In this document: positions 1 through 6,693 of the stretch, piece after piece | How the letters are laid out: the number at the start of each line of letters is the position of its first letter | Numbering within the stretch: position 1 is the stretch's first letter | NCBI GenBank assembly: GCA_001604435.1 | Contig: LVBO01000002.1 | Location: forward strand, 1 to 9,717 | Length of the DNA: 9,717 nt | Reading direction: 5' to 3' | DNA from: Synergistales bacterium Syner_01 | Lineage (GTDB): Bacteria > Synergistota > Synergistia > Synergistales > Aminobacteriaceae | Position numbers and translations under genes: made by a program | Notes under the pieces: generated by a model | Told to the model about the DNA's origin: nothing | Seen by the model: the letters and a program-made list of their open reading frames with translations, nothing else | Databases searched by the model: none

Positions 1-701
1 GATGTCAGTCGCTCAAGCCCCATACCGGTGTCGATGTTCTTCTTCGGCAGCGGTACCAGCGAACCGTCCTTCTGCAGGTCGAACTGTGTAAACACCAGAT
101 TCCAGATTTCGAGGTACCTGTCGCAGTCGCACCCCACGGCGCACTCCGGCCGTCCGCACGAATACTCCGGCCCCTGGTCGTACATGATCTCGGAACACGG
201 CCCGCACGGCCCCTGCGTTCCCATGAACCAGAAATTCGCGTCCTTGTCGAAGCGGAAGATCCGCTCGTCGGGAAGCCCCACCATGTTGCGCCAGACGTCG
301 TACGCTTCTTCGTCGTCCTGGTAGATCGTCGCCGACAGGCGCTCGGGTTCCAGCCCGATGACTTCCGTAAGGAACTCCCACCCCCAGGTGATGGCTTCCT
401 TCTTGAAGTAGTCGCCCCACGCGAAGTTGCCCAGCATCTCGAAGAAAGTATGATGCCGCGCCGTTCGTCCGACGTTCTCTATGTCGTTCGTTCGAACGCA
501 CTTCTGGGACGTCACCGCGGTCGGCGACTCCGGTGTCTGAATCCCCAGATAGTACGGCTTGAAGGGGACCATTCCCGCGATGGTGAAGAGCAGCGAAGGA
601 TCGTCGGGAATAAGCGAGAAGCTAGGAACATGCCGGCTCCCCTTCGACACCCAGAAATCCAGAAACAAAGAACGTATCTCCCTACCCGATCTCCACTGCA
701 T
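1..701 (-). CDS. alaS: Alanine--tRNA ligase, N-terminal part (cut by window edge)
   Basis: Alanyl-tRNA synthetase charges tRNA-Ala with alanine in the cytoplasm. Only the first 233 codons are inside the window; the frame is open to base 1 and covers most of the class II aminoacylation core. Visible family motifs are the motif-1 region HHTFFEMLGNFAWGDYFK (residues 83-100), GTQGPCGPCSEI (161-172) and GMGLERLT (226-233, motif 3). The Cys-rich segment CGRPECAVGCDCDRYLEIWN (182-201) is also usual for the family. The start is the ATG at 701, with a GGGGAGGA ribosome site about 8 bases upstream. The gene follows mtaD after a 95-base gap that holds a strong hairpin and no obvious promoter, so it may be read through from the salvage genes. 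The identification is secure; the tRNA-recognition, editing and C-terminal domains lie outside the window. Confidence 0.97.
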   Translation of the reverse strand, partial: MQWRSGREIRSLFLDFWVSKGSRHVPSFSLIPDDPSLLFTIAGMVPFKPYYLGIQTPESPTAVTSQKCVRTNDIENVGRTARHHTFFEMLGNFAWGDYFKKEAITWGWEFLTEVIGLEPERLSATIYQDDEEAYDVWRNMVGLPDERIFRFDKDANFWFMGTQGPCGPCSEIMYDQGPEYSCGRPECAVGCDCDRYLEIWNLVFTQFDLQKDGSLVPLPKKNIDTGMGLERLT

Positions 702-752
702 ACACTCTCTTCCTCCCCGTAGCCCCCGGACACTGTTCCGAGGGAGTTCTCG

Positions 753-778
753 GCCGGGAATGCGCGAACATTCCCGGC
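753..778 (-). promoter_or_regulatory. Hairpin between mtaD and alaS
   Basis: A perfect 10-bp inverted repeat, GCCGGGAATG (753-762) with CATTCCCGGC (769-778), encloses a 6-base loop that reads TTCGCG on the transcribed strand. A second, weaker 5-bp hairpin (738-742 with 749-753) directly follows it in the direction of transcription. No T-run follows either stem, so this is not a standard intrinsic terminator. It lies 52 bases upstream of the alaS start. It could be an attenuator, an RNA processing or stability element, or a Rho-assisted stop for the salvage genes. The structure is seen directly; the role is open. Confidence 0.6.
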
Positions 779-796
779 GCCTTTCAGCGTACCCGC

Positions 797-2083
797 TCAG
801 TCTTTTCCGCCGAGAAGGGCCGTCCTCATCTCACCGGCCTTCGCCAGGATCTTCTCCGAATCCATGCCGGGGAACACCCTGTCTCGGTAGACCCATGCGC
901 CGTTCACCATCGTCGCATACACATCGGCGGAAGATCCCGCGTACACAAGGAAGGGGGCGGCGTTCTCCGTTCCGATGCCGATGTAGTGCGGCTGATCGAG
1001 GTCGACAAGAACGAGGTCGGCGGCCCAGCCTTCCTTGAGCAATCCTTTTTTCTTGAAGCCGAGGGCGGAAGCGCCTTCGTACGTAGCCATCCGCAGCGCG
1101 TCGCCCGCCGGGAGCGCCATGGGATCCCGGCGGATTCCCTTGTGCAGCAGCGCCGCGCAGCGCATCTCGCCCCAGATGTCCAAGCGGTTGTTGCTCGCCG
1201 CCCCGTCCGTTCCCAGGGCGATCTTCTTCGTCTTCGCGCCGAGGCCGGTCAGATCCATCACGCCGCTCCCCAGCTTCAAGTTGCTGTTGGGGTTATGGAC
1301 GATCGCCATTCTCGAAAAATCGACGGCGCCCGCCGTCTCCGCATCCAGCCAAACGCAGTGCGCAAGAATCCCGAACGGAGCCTCCAGAATCCCGGAGGAC
1401 TCGAGGTACTCCTTCGGCGTCATCTTCAGTTCGTCCCGCAGATAGGAGAGTTCCCATTCCGTTTCCAAAAAGTGGAAGTGCACGCCCATCCCTCGTTCCG
1501 CGGCCGTTGCGCAGAGCTCCTGCATCAGCGACAACGGCACGGTGTACGGAGCATGCGGCCCCAACTGCACCGTCACCATGTCGCGATACGATTTCCACGT
1601 CTCTGCAAGACGCAGGCCCTCTTCGAACTTCCCCCGCTCGTCGCCGACGATACCCCTGCAGGCCGCGCAGCGCATTCCCGCCTCAAGCGAAGCCTCCACG
1701 ACGGCGTCCATCTCGAAGTACATATCCGCGAACGCTGTGGTTCCGCAGGCCGCCATTTCCAGCAGCGCCGCCATGGTCCCCCAGTATATGCGCTCCCGCG
1801 TCAGATTGGCTTCCGCAGGCCAGATCTTCTTCTGGAGCCACTCCATCAGCGGCGCTTCCTCGCCGATTCCCCGCAGCAGCGACATCGCGGCGTGGGTATG
1901 CGCGTTCACGAACCCCGGAATAAGCGCCATGCGGCGCTCGCCGTCGATCACCTCGTCGCCGGGCAGCGCCGCCAGCTTGTCCGCAAGGGCCGCTATTTTT
2001 CCATCCTCGACGCGAAGGGAGCAATAGCGCCCCTCCGTCATCTCGCCGTCGACGGCCAGGAAGTTCTTGAAGAGGGTCGTCAT
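797..2083 (-). CDS. mtaD: 5'-methylthioadenosine/S-adenosylhomocysteine deaminase
   Basis: This amidohydrolase-superfamily deaminase (428 aa, normal length) converts the adenine of methylthioadenosine, S-adenosylhomocysteine and often adenosine or 5'-deoxyadenosine to hypoxanthine, releasing ammonia. The metal site is complete: NAHTHAAM (H62, H64), HFHFLETE (H202, H204, E207), AHCVWL (H242), HNPNSNLKLGSG (263-274) and GTDGAASNN (D293). GPHAPYT at 175-181 is also typical. The start is the ATG at 2083, one base after the ahcY stop codon. Its ribosome site GGTGGAG lies inside the last ahcY codons, so translation is probably coupled. Being next to an inosine-type AhcY points to SAH as a main substrate, with SIH as product; this substrate call is inference, whereas the family call is firm. 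Related cytosine/guanine deaminases are unlikely given the SNLKLGSG and GTDGAASNN signatures. Confidence 0.94.
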   Translation of the reverse strand: MTTLFKNFLAVDGEMTEGRYCSLRVEDGKIAALADKLAALPGDEVIDGERRMALIPGFVNAHTHAAMSLLRGIGEEAPLMEWLQKKIWPAEANLTRERIYWGTMAALLEMAACGTTAFADMYFEMDAVVEASLEAGMRCAACRGIVGDERGKFEEGLRLAETWKSYRDMVTVQLGPHAPYTVPLSLMQELCATAAERGMGVHFHFLETEWELSYLRDELKMTPKEYLESSGILEAPFGILAHCVWLDAETAGAVDFSRMAIVHNPNSNLKLGSGVMDLTGLGAKTKKIALGTDGAASNNRLDIWGEMRCAALLHKGIRRDPMALPAGDALRMATYEGASALGFKKKGLLKEGWAADLVLVDLDQPHYIGIGTENAAPFLVYAGSSADVYATMVNGAWVYRDRVFPGMDSEKILAKAGEMRTALLGGKD

Positions 2084-2084
2084 G

Positions 2085-3326
2085 TTACTCCACCCAGCTC
2101 TTCATGTACTCTTCCTGCTCGGGAGTCATCGTGTCGAGCGCGATGTTCAGCGAGGCGAGCTTCGCCTCCATCACCGCTCTGTCGATCTCCGCAGGAACGT
2201 CGTACAGCCCCGGTTTCATGGTGTTTTTCGCCATATGTATGGCGGATTCAAGCTGCAACGCGAAACTCAAGTCCATAATCTCGATGGGATGCCCGTCCGC
2301 GCACGCCAGGTTCACCAGACGTCCTTCGCCGAGAAGGTGCAGTCTCCGGCCGTCCTTCAGCACGTACGTCAGTATGCCGGGACGCGTCTCCTCGACGGAC
2401 TTCGTCAGCGAGTCCAAGTCGGGCTTGCAGATCTCCACGTCGAAGTGCCCCGCATTCCCCAGCAGCACCCCGTCCTTCATCTTCTCGAAATGCTCTTTGC
2501 GGATCACCTTCGTGTTCCCGGTGAGCGTCAGGAAGATATCTCCCCGCGAAGCGGCCTCCGCCATACCGACGACTTCGTAGCCGTCCATCAGCGCCTCGAA
2601 GGCGCGGTGCGGGTCGATCTCCACCACAAGCACCCGGGCGCCCATCGCCGCCGCGCGCATCGCCACGCCGCGTCCGCACCATCCGTACCCCGCGATCACC
2701 ACGTTCTTCCCCGCGACCAGCATGTTCGTCGTCCGCATGATGCCGTCCATCACCGACTGCCCCGTGCCGTAGCGGTTGTCGAAGAGATACTTGCTGTGCG
2801 CGTCGTTCACGGAAATCATCGGGAAGGCGAGAATCCCCTCGTTCGCCATCGAACGCAGGCGCTTCACTCCGGACGTGGTCTCCTCGGAGCCTCCTCGGAT
2901 ACCGGGAAGCAGGTGTCGCATCTCCGTATGCAGCAACGCCACGAGATCGGCGCCGTCGTCAACCACGATATTCGGTCCCACGGAGAGGACCGAACGCGCG
3001 TTCTCGAAATACTCGTCGGTCGCCATGCCGTTTCTGCTGAAAACGGCCACGCCGTTCTTCACCAGCCCCGCGCACACGTCGTCCTGCGTGGAGAGCGGAT
3101 TGCTCCCCGCCGCGACGACTTTCGCCCCCAGATCCTTCAGCAACAGCAGCAGGCAGGCCGTCTTCGCCTCCAGGTGCAGGCACGCGGAGATCACCGTCCC
3201 GGCAAGCGGCTGCTCGGCTTTGTACTTCTTCTCAAGGTGACGGAGCACCGGCATATACTGCCGCGCCCACTCGATCTTCTTCTCGCCCGAAGGCGCGAGC
3301 GCGATATCCGCAATACGATAGTCCAT
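2085..3326 (-). CDS. ahcY: S-adenosylhomocysteine hydrolase family; likely S-inosylhomocysteine-preferring subtype
   Basis: This NAD-dependent enzyme of the methyl cycle splits the S-adenosyl (or S-inosyl) homocysteine thioether, giving homocysteine and a nucleoside. At 413 aa it is the short form. Catalytic residues are present: D82 in STQD, E149 in SEETTSG, K179, D183 and N184 in NDAHSKYLFDN, and H294 in GNAGHFDVEI. The NAD Rossmann motif GYGWCGRG is at 213-220. Two features depart from the bacterial/eukaryotic form. The adenine-site motif is HLEAK (H51, E53, K55) rather than H-x-T-x-E/Q. The C-terminus ends EQEEYMKSWVE, without the KPDHYRY-like tail that contacts the partner subunit's NAD. 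Both features resemble archaeal and Thermotoga enzymes. The ATG at 3326 has AGGAGG 8 bases upstream. The gene lies between mtnA (14-base gap) and mtaD (1-base gap). Family membership is certain; the inosine preference is inferred. Confidence 0.95.
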   Translation of the reverse strand: MDYRIADIALAPSGEKKIEWARQYMPVLRHLEKKYKAEQPLAGTVISACLHLEAKTACLLLLLKDLGAKVVAAGSNPLSTQDDVCAGLVKNGVAVFSRNGMATDEYFENARSVLSVGPNIVVDDGADLVALLHTEMRHLLPGIRGGSEETTSGVKRLRSMANEGILAFPMISVNDAHSKYLFDNRYGTGQSVMDGIMRTTNMLVAGKNVVIAGYGWCGRGVAMRAAAMGARVLVVEIDPHRAFEALMDGYEVVGMAEAASRGDIFLTLTGNTKVIRKEHFEKMKDGVLLGNAGHFDVEICKPDLDSLTKSVEETRPGILTYVLKDGRRLHLLGEGRLVNLACADGHPIEIMDLSFALQLESAIHMAKNTMKPGLYDVPAEIDRAVMEAKLASLNIALDTMTPEQEEYMKSWVE

Positions 3327-3340
3327 GTGTGTTCTTCCTC

Positions 3341-4360
3341 CTATTTTGACAGGAACGAGGCGATACCCTCTGCGAACGGAGGAACTATCGCGCTCTTTTC
3401 CGTAATAATAGCCGAAATCAGCGAAGCGTCGGTGACGTCGAACGCCGGATTCCAGATCGAATACTCCTCGGGCAGCATCCCGCCGCCGGGGAGTTTGCGC
3501 ACCTCGTCGGCGGCGCGCTCCTCTATCGGGATGTCCTCGCCCGAAGACAACGACGCATCGAACGTGCTCAACGGCGCCGCTACATAGAATGGAATGCCGA
3601 AATGCTTCGCCAGCAGCGCGTGCGAATAGGTCCCGATCTTATTCGCCGTGTCGCCGTTGGCCGCGATTCTGTCCGCGCCCACGATCACCGCGTCGATTCG
3701 CCTGCTCTTCATCAGGCTTGCAGCCATATTATCACACAAAAGCGTCACGTCGAAACCGTCCTGCATCAACTCCCAGACGGTGAGTCGCGCCCCTTGGAGC
3801 AGCGGACGAGTCTCGCACGCATACACGCGCACAGTTTTCCCCGCCTCCCGCGCAGAACGGATCACCCCGAGGGCCGTGCCGTGCCCTCCGGTCGCCAGCG
3901 CCCCCGCGTTGCAGTGGGTCAGGACGGTGCAGTCGTCCGGAAGCAGCGCGGCGCCCGCGCGACCGAGGGCGCGGTTTCCCTCGAGATCCTCACGCTGGAT
4001 CGTTTTCGCTTCCTCCAGAACAACCGAAAAGAGTGCATCGCCGGGCGCATCCTCCGGAACGGTTTTCATTCGTTCTTCGACGCGCCGCAGCGCCCAGAAG
4101 AGGTTCACCGCGGTCGGACGCGTTACGGCAAGCCGTTGCACGGCGCGAAGCGCCTCCGCTCGTCCTCCGCGAGTTTCCAGAGCCACGCCGAAGGCCGCGG
4201 CGATACCGATCGCCGGCGCTCCTCGCACTGCGAGAGTTTCGATCGCTACAGCGACTTCCTCGGCGGCTTCGCACTTCAAAAACTCTACGCAGGACGGCAA
4301 TCTTCTCTGATCAAGAAGAGAAAGCCGGTTTCCTTCCCATGAAACAACTTGGGGGAGCAT
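3341..4360 (-). CDS. mtnA: S-methyl-5-thioribose-1-phosphate isomerase
   Basis: MtnA converts 5-methylthioribose-1-phosphate to methylthioribulose-1-phosphate in methionine salvage. Homologues also isomerise 5-deoxyribose-1-phosphate when recycling 5'-deoxyadenosine from radical-SAM enzymes. With the start chosen here the protein has 339 aa, usual for the family. It shows RGAPAIG (46-52), THCNAGALAT with the catalytic Cys150 (148-157), ETRPLLQG (183-190), GADRIAANGDTANKIGTY with Asp230 (228-245) and NPAFDVT (303-309). The NANGDTANKIGTY-type signature separates it from eIF2B subunits and ribose-1,5-bisphosphate isomerase. The ATG at 4360 is preferred over the in-frame ATG at 4381, because a strong AAGGAGG sits 6 bases before it and family proteins begin near this point. 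It follows the xseA stop by 20 bases and precedes ahcY by 14, so it leads the salvage trio. Confidence 0.95.
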   Translation of the reverse strand: MLPQVVSWEGNRLSLLDQRRLPSCVEFLKCEAAEEVAVAIETLAVRGAPAIGIAAAFGVALETRGGRAEALRAVQRLAVTRPTAVNLFWALRRVEERMKTVPEDAPGDALFSVVLEEAKTIQREDLEGNRALGRAGAALLPDDCTVLTHCNAGALATGGHGTALGVIRSAREAGKTVRVYACETRPLLQGARLTVWELMQDGFDVTLLCDNMAASLMKSRRIDAVIVGADRIAANGDTANKIGTYSHALLAKHFGIPFYVAAPLSTFDASLSSGEDIPIEERAADEVRKLPGGGMLPEEYSIWNPAFDVTDASLISAIITEKSAIVPPFAEGIASFLSK

Positions 4361-4366
4361 GTCACC

Positions 4367-4373
4367 CCTCCTT
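4367..4373 (-). promoter_or_regulatory. Ribosome binding site deciding the mtnA start
   Basis: AAGGAGG reads on the minus strand 6 bases before the ATG at 4360. It lies downstream of the alternative ATG at 4381, which overlaps the xseA stop codon. This rules against the longer 346-aa reading of mtnA. Confidence 0.8.
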
Positions 4374-4380
4374 CTTTGCA

Positions 4381-5607
4381 TTAAGAATCCGCAACGTATC
4401 CTTGTGAAACAGCGCGCAGAGTGGATGAGCGGATTTTCGCGTCCGCGTCGCCATCGCGGAAACGAAGGCGCACCTCGTCTTTGGTGGAGAGTTCGGCAGC
4501 CCTGAGCACGGGAACGCCCTCCTTTTCGCAGACGATATACCCCCGGTCGAAGGCTTTCAACGGCGAAAGACCGTCGAGCGAGGCCGCGTCCGAGGCCAAT
4601 CGTTCCCTGGACTCGGAGAGGGCGCGCTCGACCGCCGAAAGGAGCATGCTCGAAGAGAGATGAAGCGATGCGTTCCGTGCCATGATGTCCTTCTCAAGCA
4701 CTCTCGCGCTGCGCGAAAGCAAAGCATCGATGCTGCGGAGCTTCTTCGACATGTCCAGTTCGAGGGCCGCCCGCGACGATGCAAGCCGATGATCGAGGAG
4801 GCGCAGAATATCCCTTCTGTCGGGGAAAATGCGCTCGGCGGCAGCCGAAGGAGTCGGCGCATGAAGATCCGCGGCCAGGTCGGCGAGCGTTTCGTCGATC
4901 TCGTGCCCCACTCCCGTAACCAACGGAACCGGAGAATTCCGGACCGCCCGAACCACTCTCTCGTCGTCGAACGGAGAAAGGTCGTCCCGGCTTCCGCCCC
5001 CACGGACCAGCATGGCGCACTCCGCTCCCTCCACGGAACCGATACGCCCCAGCGCCTCGGCGATGGCTGCGGGCGCTTCGTACCCCTGGACAATCGAGGG
5101 AATGATCACCAGTTCGCAGGAGGGCATTCGCTTGGAAGCGACGGCGAGCACGTCGCGAAGCGCTGCCCCCGTCTGCGAGGTCACCACGGCGACGCGATCG
5201 GGGTACGCGGGAAAAGGACGTTTCAAGTGGGGAGAGAAAAGCCCTTCGGCCTCGAGGCGCGCCATCAGCTCCAACCGCGCGCGGTCCGCGGCCCCCTTGC
5301 CCAGCGGAACCAGCCGCTTCACCAGAAGCTGATACCCTCCGCGGGGAGCATACACCGAAACAGCCCCCTCGGCGACCACCTCGTCGCCGTTACGGGGCCA
5401 CTCCGGGACGTACGAAGCATAGCTTTTGAAAAGAGCGCACGAAATACGGCTTTCTTTCCCCAGGAGGGTAAAATAGACATGACCGCTGGAATGCTTCTTC
5501 AGTTCGCTCAACTCGCCGCGAACACCGACGGCCTGCATCACGGGGTCCTTCAGAAAAAGCGAAGCGATACGGAGGGAAATCTCGTCAACTGTCAGCGTCG
5601 TCGGCAT
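4381..5607 (-). CDS. xseA: Exodeoxyribonuclease VII large subunit
   Basis: XseA is the catalytic large subunit of exonuclease VII, which degrades single-stranded DNA from either end in complex with several copies of XseB. The 408-aa protein has the N-terminal OB-fold domain (about 5-100, with VRGELSELKKHSSGHVYFTL at 29-48). The nuclease core follows, with PDRVAVVTSQTGAALRDVL (136-154), RGGGSRDDLSPFDDE (202-216) and TGVGHEIDETLADLAADLHA then PTPSAAAE (231-258). A helical region (about 265-345) leads to the conserved LSPLKAFDRGY (347-357). The ATG at 5607 is preferred because GGGGTGAT lies 7 bases upstream and the protein then starts with the usual short lead-in. The frame stays open to 5892, but that stretch overlaps nusB. 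The 23-base overlap with nusB suggests coupled translation. No xseB follows; mtnA is next. Confidence 0.95.
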   Translation of the reverse strand: MPTTLTVDEISLRIASLFLKDPVMQAVGVRGELSELKKHSSGHVYFTLLGKESRISCALFKSYASYVPEWPRNGDEVVAEGAVSVYAPRGGYQLLVKRLVPLGKGAADRARLELMARLEAEGLFSPHLKRPFPAYPDRVAVVTSQTGAALRDVLAVASKRMPSCELVIIPSIVQGYEAPAAIAEALGRIGSVEGAECAMLVRGGGSRDDLSPFDDERVVRAVRNSPVPLVTGVGHEIDETLADLAADLHAPTPSAAAERIFPDRRDILRLLDHRLASSRAALELDMSKKLRSIDALLSRSARVLEKDIMARNASLHLSSSMLLSAVERALSESRERLASDAASLDGLSPLKAFDRGYIVCEKEGVPVLRAAELSTKDEVRLRFRDGDADAKIRSSTLRAVSQGYVADS

Positions 5608-6106
5608 GCGATTCATCACCCCGCGTTCGGCTGTCGTCCTCCGGAATCTCCTCCGCTTCGGCGGACGCATCGTATGCGGCCTCTTCAGCAGGAAGATTGC
5701 GGACAATACGCCCGAGAACGCCGTTGACGAACTTGCCGGATTCCTCTGTTCCAAAGGTTTTCGCCAACTCCACAGCCTCGGAAATTGCGACCGCGACCGG
5801 AGTGCACTTCGCGAACAGGCTTTCGAAAATGCACATTCGCAGGGCGGCTCTGTCCACCGCGACCATGCGCTCGGGACGCCATCCGACGACATGCTCGCGG
5901 ATCAGGTTGTCTATGTCCAAACGGCGCTCCCATGCGCCGGAAGTCAAAACGCGCGCATACTCCATAATCTCCGGCTCTTCGTCGCCGGGGAACAGTTCGA
6001 ATGCCTGTTCCGGGGATTGCCCTCTCCGGAGATCAAGCGCATACAACAATTGAAGCGCCATCTCACGAGCACGATGACGCTTCTGCGGCAAAAAACCACG
6101 ATTCAC
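5585..6106 (-). CDS. nusB: Transcription antitermination factor NusB
   Basis: NusB pairs with NusE (ribosomal protein S10) on boxA RNA to support processive transcription, chiefly of rRNA operons. The 173-aa protein is recognisable by AREMALQLLYALDL (13-26), VAVDRAALRMCIFES (82-96) and the signature AISEAVELAKTFGTEESGKF followed by VNGVLGRI (108-134). The start is a GTG at 6106 with GGAGG 7 bases upstream, placed just after the stop of the preceding gene (TAA at 6113-6111). The last 35 or so residues (139-173) form a highly acidic, low-complexity tail that extends past the normal all-helical NusB fold. That tail accounts for the length above the usual 130-150 aa. The position between an Asp23 gene and xseA matches the yqhY-nusB-xseA order of Firmicutes, without the folD often found there. 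Confidence 0.95.
   Translation of the reverse strand: MNRGFLPQKRHRAREMALQLLYALDLRRGQSPEQAFELFPGDEEPEIMEYARVLTSGAWERRLDIDNLIREHVVGWRPERMVAVDRAALRMCIFESLFAKCTPVAVAISEAVELAKTFGTEESGKFVNGVLGRIVRNLPAEEAAYDASAEAEEIPEDDSRTRGDESHADDADS
5615..5622 (-). promoter_or_regulatory. Ribosome binding site used to place the xseA start
   Basis: GGGGTGAT on the minus strand lies 7 bases before the ATG at 5607 and inside the end of nusB. It immediately abuts another in-frame ATG at 5616, which would leave no spacing, so the downstream ATG is chosen. Confidence 0.55.
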
Positions 6107-6110
6107 TCCA

Positions 6111-6593
6111 TTACCTCCCCGCCATGCTCCTCAGCTTTCGCACAAGTTCAACGCCTTTCTCCGACTGGAAGAAAAGAACTCCCGCGTAAAAAGCGCCGCC
6201 CCAGAAAAGACTCCAAAGAAGCGTGGCTATTCCCTCCTTCAGCAGGAGGGCAAAAAGAGCGACTGCGATCGCCCAGACGATAGGTTTTTTCGCAAGCGAG
6301 GCAATCGCCTCGTTATCCACGAACGACGTCTTCGCAAGCTCCACCCAGGAGACGCGCACGGAAAGGCCGGTCTTCTCGAAAGTATCCCGAAGTTTTGACT
6401 CCAAGGAAACCATTGCTGAGGAATCGGAATCCCTGGGCATGGTGATGACAAGAAAAAGAGCGTTGTCGGCAGATGAAAGAGAAACCTGCGTGCACTTGAA
6501 CGGCTTCTCGCACAAAGAATTAACAAAGTCGCACATTCCGTCCTGCGAAACCAGAATACTGCCGAGGGAAGTTCGTTTCCAGAAAAGATACAT
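6111..6593 (-). CDS. Unrecognised protein with two C-terminal membrane helices
   Basis: I do not recognise this 160-aa protein. It has an N-terminal soluble region of about 100 residues containing three Cys (21, 28, 34) and a stretch TFEKTGLSVRVSWVEL (71-86) that may form a helix then a strand. Two closely spaced hydrophobic helices follow, about 104-119 (IVWAIAVALFALLLKE) and 121-142, and then a short basic tail (VRKLRSMAGR). There is no signal peptide. This predicts a cytoplasmic head on a membrane hairpin. Starts are ambiguous: GTG at 6602, ATG at 6599 and ATG at 6593. The last is chosen because AGGGGTGAT gives it workable spacing. It ends 4 bases before nusB and follows the Asp23 gene. 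A role as a membrane anchor for Asp23, comparable to AmaP in Staphylococcus, is possible from context and topology but unproven. Confidence 0.8.
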   Translation of the reverse strand: MYLFWKRTSLGSILVSQDGMCDFVNSLCEKPFKCTQVSLSSADNALFLVITMPRDSDSSAMVSLESKLRDTFEKTGLSVRVSWVELAKTSFVDNEAIASLAKKPIVWAIAVALFALLLKEGIATLLWSLFWGGAFYAGVLFFQSEKGVELVRKLRSMAGR

Positions 6594-6610
6594 TCGCATC
6601 ACCCCTGTTG

Positions 6611-6643
6611 GAAGGGGGCCCTGAAAACGAAGGAGCCCCCTTC
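6611..6643 (-). promoter_or_regulatory. Hairpin between the Asp23 gene and the two-TM gene
   Basis: GAAGGGGGC (6611-6619) pairs perfectly with GCCCCCTTC (6635-6643). Past a one-base bulge, CCT (6620-6622) pairs with AGG (6631-6633), giving 12 bp in all and an 8-base loop that reads TCGTTTTC on the transcribed strand. The hairpin lies about 18 bases upstream of the next gene's start. There is no T-run after it, so a plain intrinsic terminator is unlikely. Partial attenuation or mRNA processing between the two genes would fit. The rest of the 6603-6693 gap shows nothing clear; a TTCATAATTC stretch resembles a -10 box but has no good -35 partner. Confidence 0.6.
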
Positions 6644-6693
6644 AAGGTTCGTTGATGAATTATGAACTGAAAAAGGCCGCATCGAAGCGAATG

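Noticed and set aside
13..501. 162-codon minus-strand frame over the alaS region
   Set aside because: It is a frame shadow; the frame giving clear AlaRS motifs runs from 701 to the window edge.
702..796. T-box riboswitch upstream of alaS
   Set aside because: The 95-base gap is too short and shows no T-box consensus; only simple hairpins are present.
986..2278. 430-codon open frame on the plus strand
   Set aside because: It is antisense to mtaD, with Arg/His-rich low-sense translation and no family motif.
2067..3587. 506-codon open frame on the plus strand
   Set aside because: It lies antisense to ahcY and parts of mtaD and mtnA. The translation is rich in His, Arg and Gln with no recognisable motif, as expected from a GC-rich gene read backwards.
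4361..4381. Longer mtnA start at 4381
   Set aside because: It would add MQRRRGD and place the strong AAGGAGG inside the gene; the ATG at 4360 has ideal spacing.
4660..5727. 355-codon open frame on the plus strand
   Set aside because: It is antisense to xseA and the end of nusB, with no motifs or plausible ribosome site.
5608..5892. 95-residue N-terminal extension of xseA in the same frame
   Set aside because: It overlaps nusB in another frame, reads as Arg/Ser/Pro-rich nonsense, and family proteins start near MPTTLTVDEI.
6650..6693. Possible promoter for the two-TM gene and nusB (CATAAT near 6660)
   Set aside because: No -35 hexamer at suitable spacing, and the hairpin lies between it and the gene.
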